Origin: [Ruminococcus] torques ATCC 27756
GTDB lineage: Bacteria > Bacillota > Clostridia > Lachnospirales > Lachnospiraceae
Direction: 5' to 3'
NCBI RefSeq assembly: GCF_000153925.1
Contig: NZ_DS264345.1
Span: 551,672-615,671, forward strand
Length of the DNA: 64,000 nt
Shown: positions 63,327 to 64,000 of the stretch, one piece after another
Numbering within the stretch: position 1 is the first letter of the stretch
Layout of the letters: each line of letters opens with the position of its first letter
The notes under the pieces: model-generated
Databases searched by the model: none
What the model was told of the DNA's origin: nothing
What the model saw: only the letters and a program-made list of their open reading frames with translations
Translations under genes and position numbers: made by a program

Positions 63327-64000
63327 GGTTGAGTGAATAAGTAAATTCCATATGTAAAAGTAAATTCCATACAGAAGACTAAATTCGATATTTTAGGGTT
63401 TGACGAATTGTGTCAAATCCTTTAAAGTGGAATTTAACCAGATAATAAATGCTTTTCTGCAATAAAAATGTATGCTAATGAGACAACTGGAATCTGCTCT
63501 GTAAGACTAAATTCCACTTGTCTGGTATGTGTGATATGGAGCCTTTATCCGCAGATTTGTTTTATTATCTGGTTTTATTTTTTCAATAATGCAGGCGTTA
63601 ATACGATCTCATCTGCCGGTATTTCAGTGAGAGCAAAAAAATTTAAAAGTTCATGTGGGAGCATGATTTTTGCAAGAGCCATAGGCGACAATCCACCAAG
63701 GCTTTGTCTTGGAGTACTGTTGATATGGCTCATCATCAGATTGATCTCTTTTTGCGAGTAATCGTCAAAGGATGTTCCTTTCGGGCATATTTTTCGGATA
63801 TATTCATGGTTCTTTTCACAATGCGGCTTTTGCCAGGAACACATCGGATCACAATAATAAATACTTGTCCGAATCAGGTTGTCTTCACCACATTCCAATG
63901 CATCCGGAATCTGAAATTCACCGCCTCTGTCCGTTAAAATCAGCGAAAAAGCAAGGCAAAAGAAAAAGGTTCCATTCGCATGTTCAATGGAATTCAAAAA
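63327..64000. mobile_element. Second IS30-family copy, left part only (runs off window)
   Basis: Matches 8956-9571 base for base from its GGTTGAGTGAATAAG end over more than 600 bases, then shows several substitutions and single-base indels in the final 50 bases (after about 63945). Same orientation as the first copy. It starts three bases beyond the end of the IS1202-like element. The late mismatches are unusual after perfect identity and fit a contig-edge consensus error. Confidence 0.9.
63575..64000 (-). CDS. IS30-family transposase, C-terminal part
   Basis: The C-terminal 130-odd residues of the same transposase as at 9204-10520, including TDRGGEFQIPDALECGEDNL, the Glu region CEKNHEYIRKICPKGTSF and the end VLTPALLKK. 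The 5' part is outside the window. Residues before TDRGGEF differ from copy 1 because of the base changes near the window end. Confidence 0.85.
   Translation of the reverse strand, partial: FLNSIEHANGTFFFCLAFSLILTDRGGEFQIPDALECGEDNLIRTSIYYCDPMCSWQKPHCEKNHEYIRKICPKGTSFDDYSQKEINLMMSHINSTPRQSLGGLSPMALAKIMLPHELLNFFALTEIPADEIVLTPALLKK

Noticed and set aside
63468..63761. Open frame on the plus strand inside the IS30 copy (also at 9097-9390)
   Set aside because: Antisense to the transposase, without a ribosome binding site; its conservation is only that of the duplicated IS.
8956..64000. 54-kb composite transposon bounded by two IS30 copies
   Set aside because: The interval holds essential housekeeping genes (purL, cysS, glnS, sigH and others), so it is chromosome between two independent insertions, not cargo.
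1..64000. CRISPR array, prophage or integrase/attachment site
   Set aside because: No regularly spaced repeats, phage structural genes or recombinase genes were seen on either strand.

Overview
The window looks like chromosome of a spore-forming anaerobic Firmicute, most likely Lachnospiraceae. The reasons are low-to-moderate GC, strong AGGAGG ribosome binding sites, a Cys T-box leader, SigH and a GerA/SpoVAF-type germination protein, a fused 1251-residue PurL, an indolepyruvate ferredoxin oxidoreductase with phenylacetate-CoA ligases, and several IS families common in gut Clostridia. Family assignments come from reading motifs; no database search was run.

Layout. 1-733 is the 5' part of galK (minus). 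860-2413 is a graveyard: a truncated histidine kinase, a frameshifted ABC-2 permease, and the C-terminal stub of a FIVAR/sortase-anchored surface protein. 2414-5283 is AT-rich accessory DNA with single genes all on the plus strand (ATPase, GNAT, a 47-residue membrane peptide, an unknown protein, a broken DHFR-like gene). 5360-8922 (minus) is an intact response regulator / ABC transporter / histidine kinase module with a tandem 11-bp repeat in front of the transporter promoter. A complete IS30-family element (8956-10630, 13-bp flanking duplication) sits between this module and glyA.

10768-18211 holds glyA and then paaK-iorA-iorB-ACT-paaK-ACT, a probable aryl-pyruvate to aryl-acetate fermentation cluster. 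A cold-shock gene (minus) and ptsH-ptsI (the HPr lacks the regulatory Ser46) follow. At 20897-25604 a promoter carrying two SOS/LexA-like boxes precedes a radical-SAM DNA-repair-type gene, its DUF4130 partner and an XPD/DinG-like helicase with an N-terminal Cas4-like nuclease domain. Next come a LysR regulator, a DUF1461 membrane protein, purL and two tRNAs, then a 243-bp internally deleted IS200/IS605 derivative.

32146-39527 contains ispF (with a Cys-rich tail), a GNAT gene, a Cys-specific T-box controlling cysE-cysS, and mrnC-rlmB-sigH, dtd and tRNA-Thr. 39827-51998 contains mostly housekeeping genes: an NSS transporter, glnS, a MocR regulator, purA, small membrane and metal-binding proteins, an AI-2E-type permease and metA. 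An IS4-family element occupies 52281-53801. 54516-61725 holds an aminotransferase and dut, a monofunctional transglycosylase, a frameshifted spoVAF-like gene, degV and an ABC-F ATPase. The window ends in an IS1202-like element (61816-63323) with a second IS30 copy starting three bases beyond it and running off the end.

The best candidates for new biology are the SOS-boxed radical-SAM/DUF4130/nuclease-helicase locus, the dual PaaK-ACT aryl fermentation cluster, the response-regulator repeat array, and the HPr without Ser46. Three otherwise intact genes (DHFR-like, cysE, spoVAF-like) are each broken by what looks like loss of one base from a homopolymer, so sequencing error must be considered before calling them pseudogenes.
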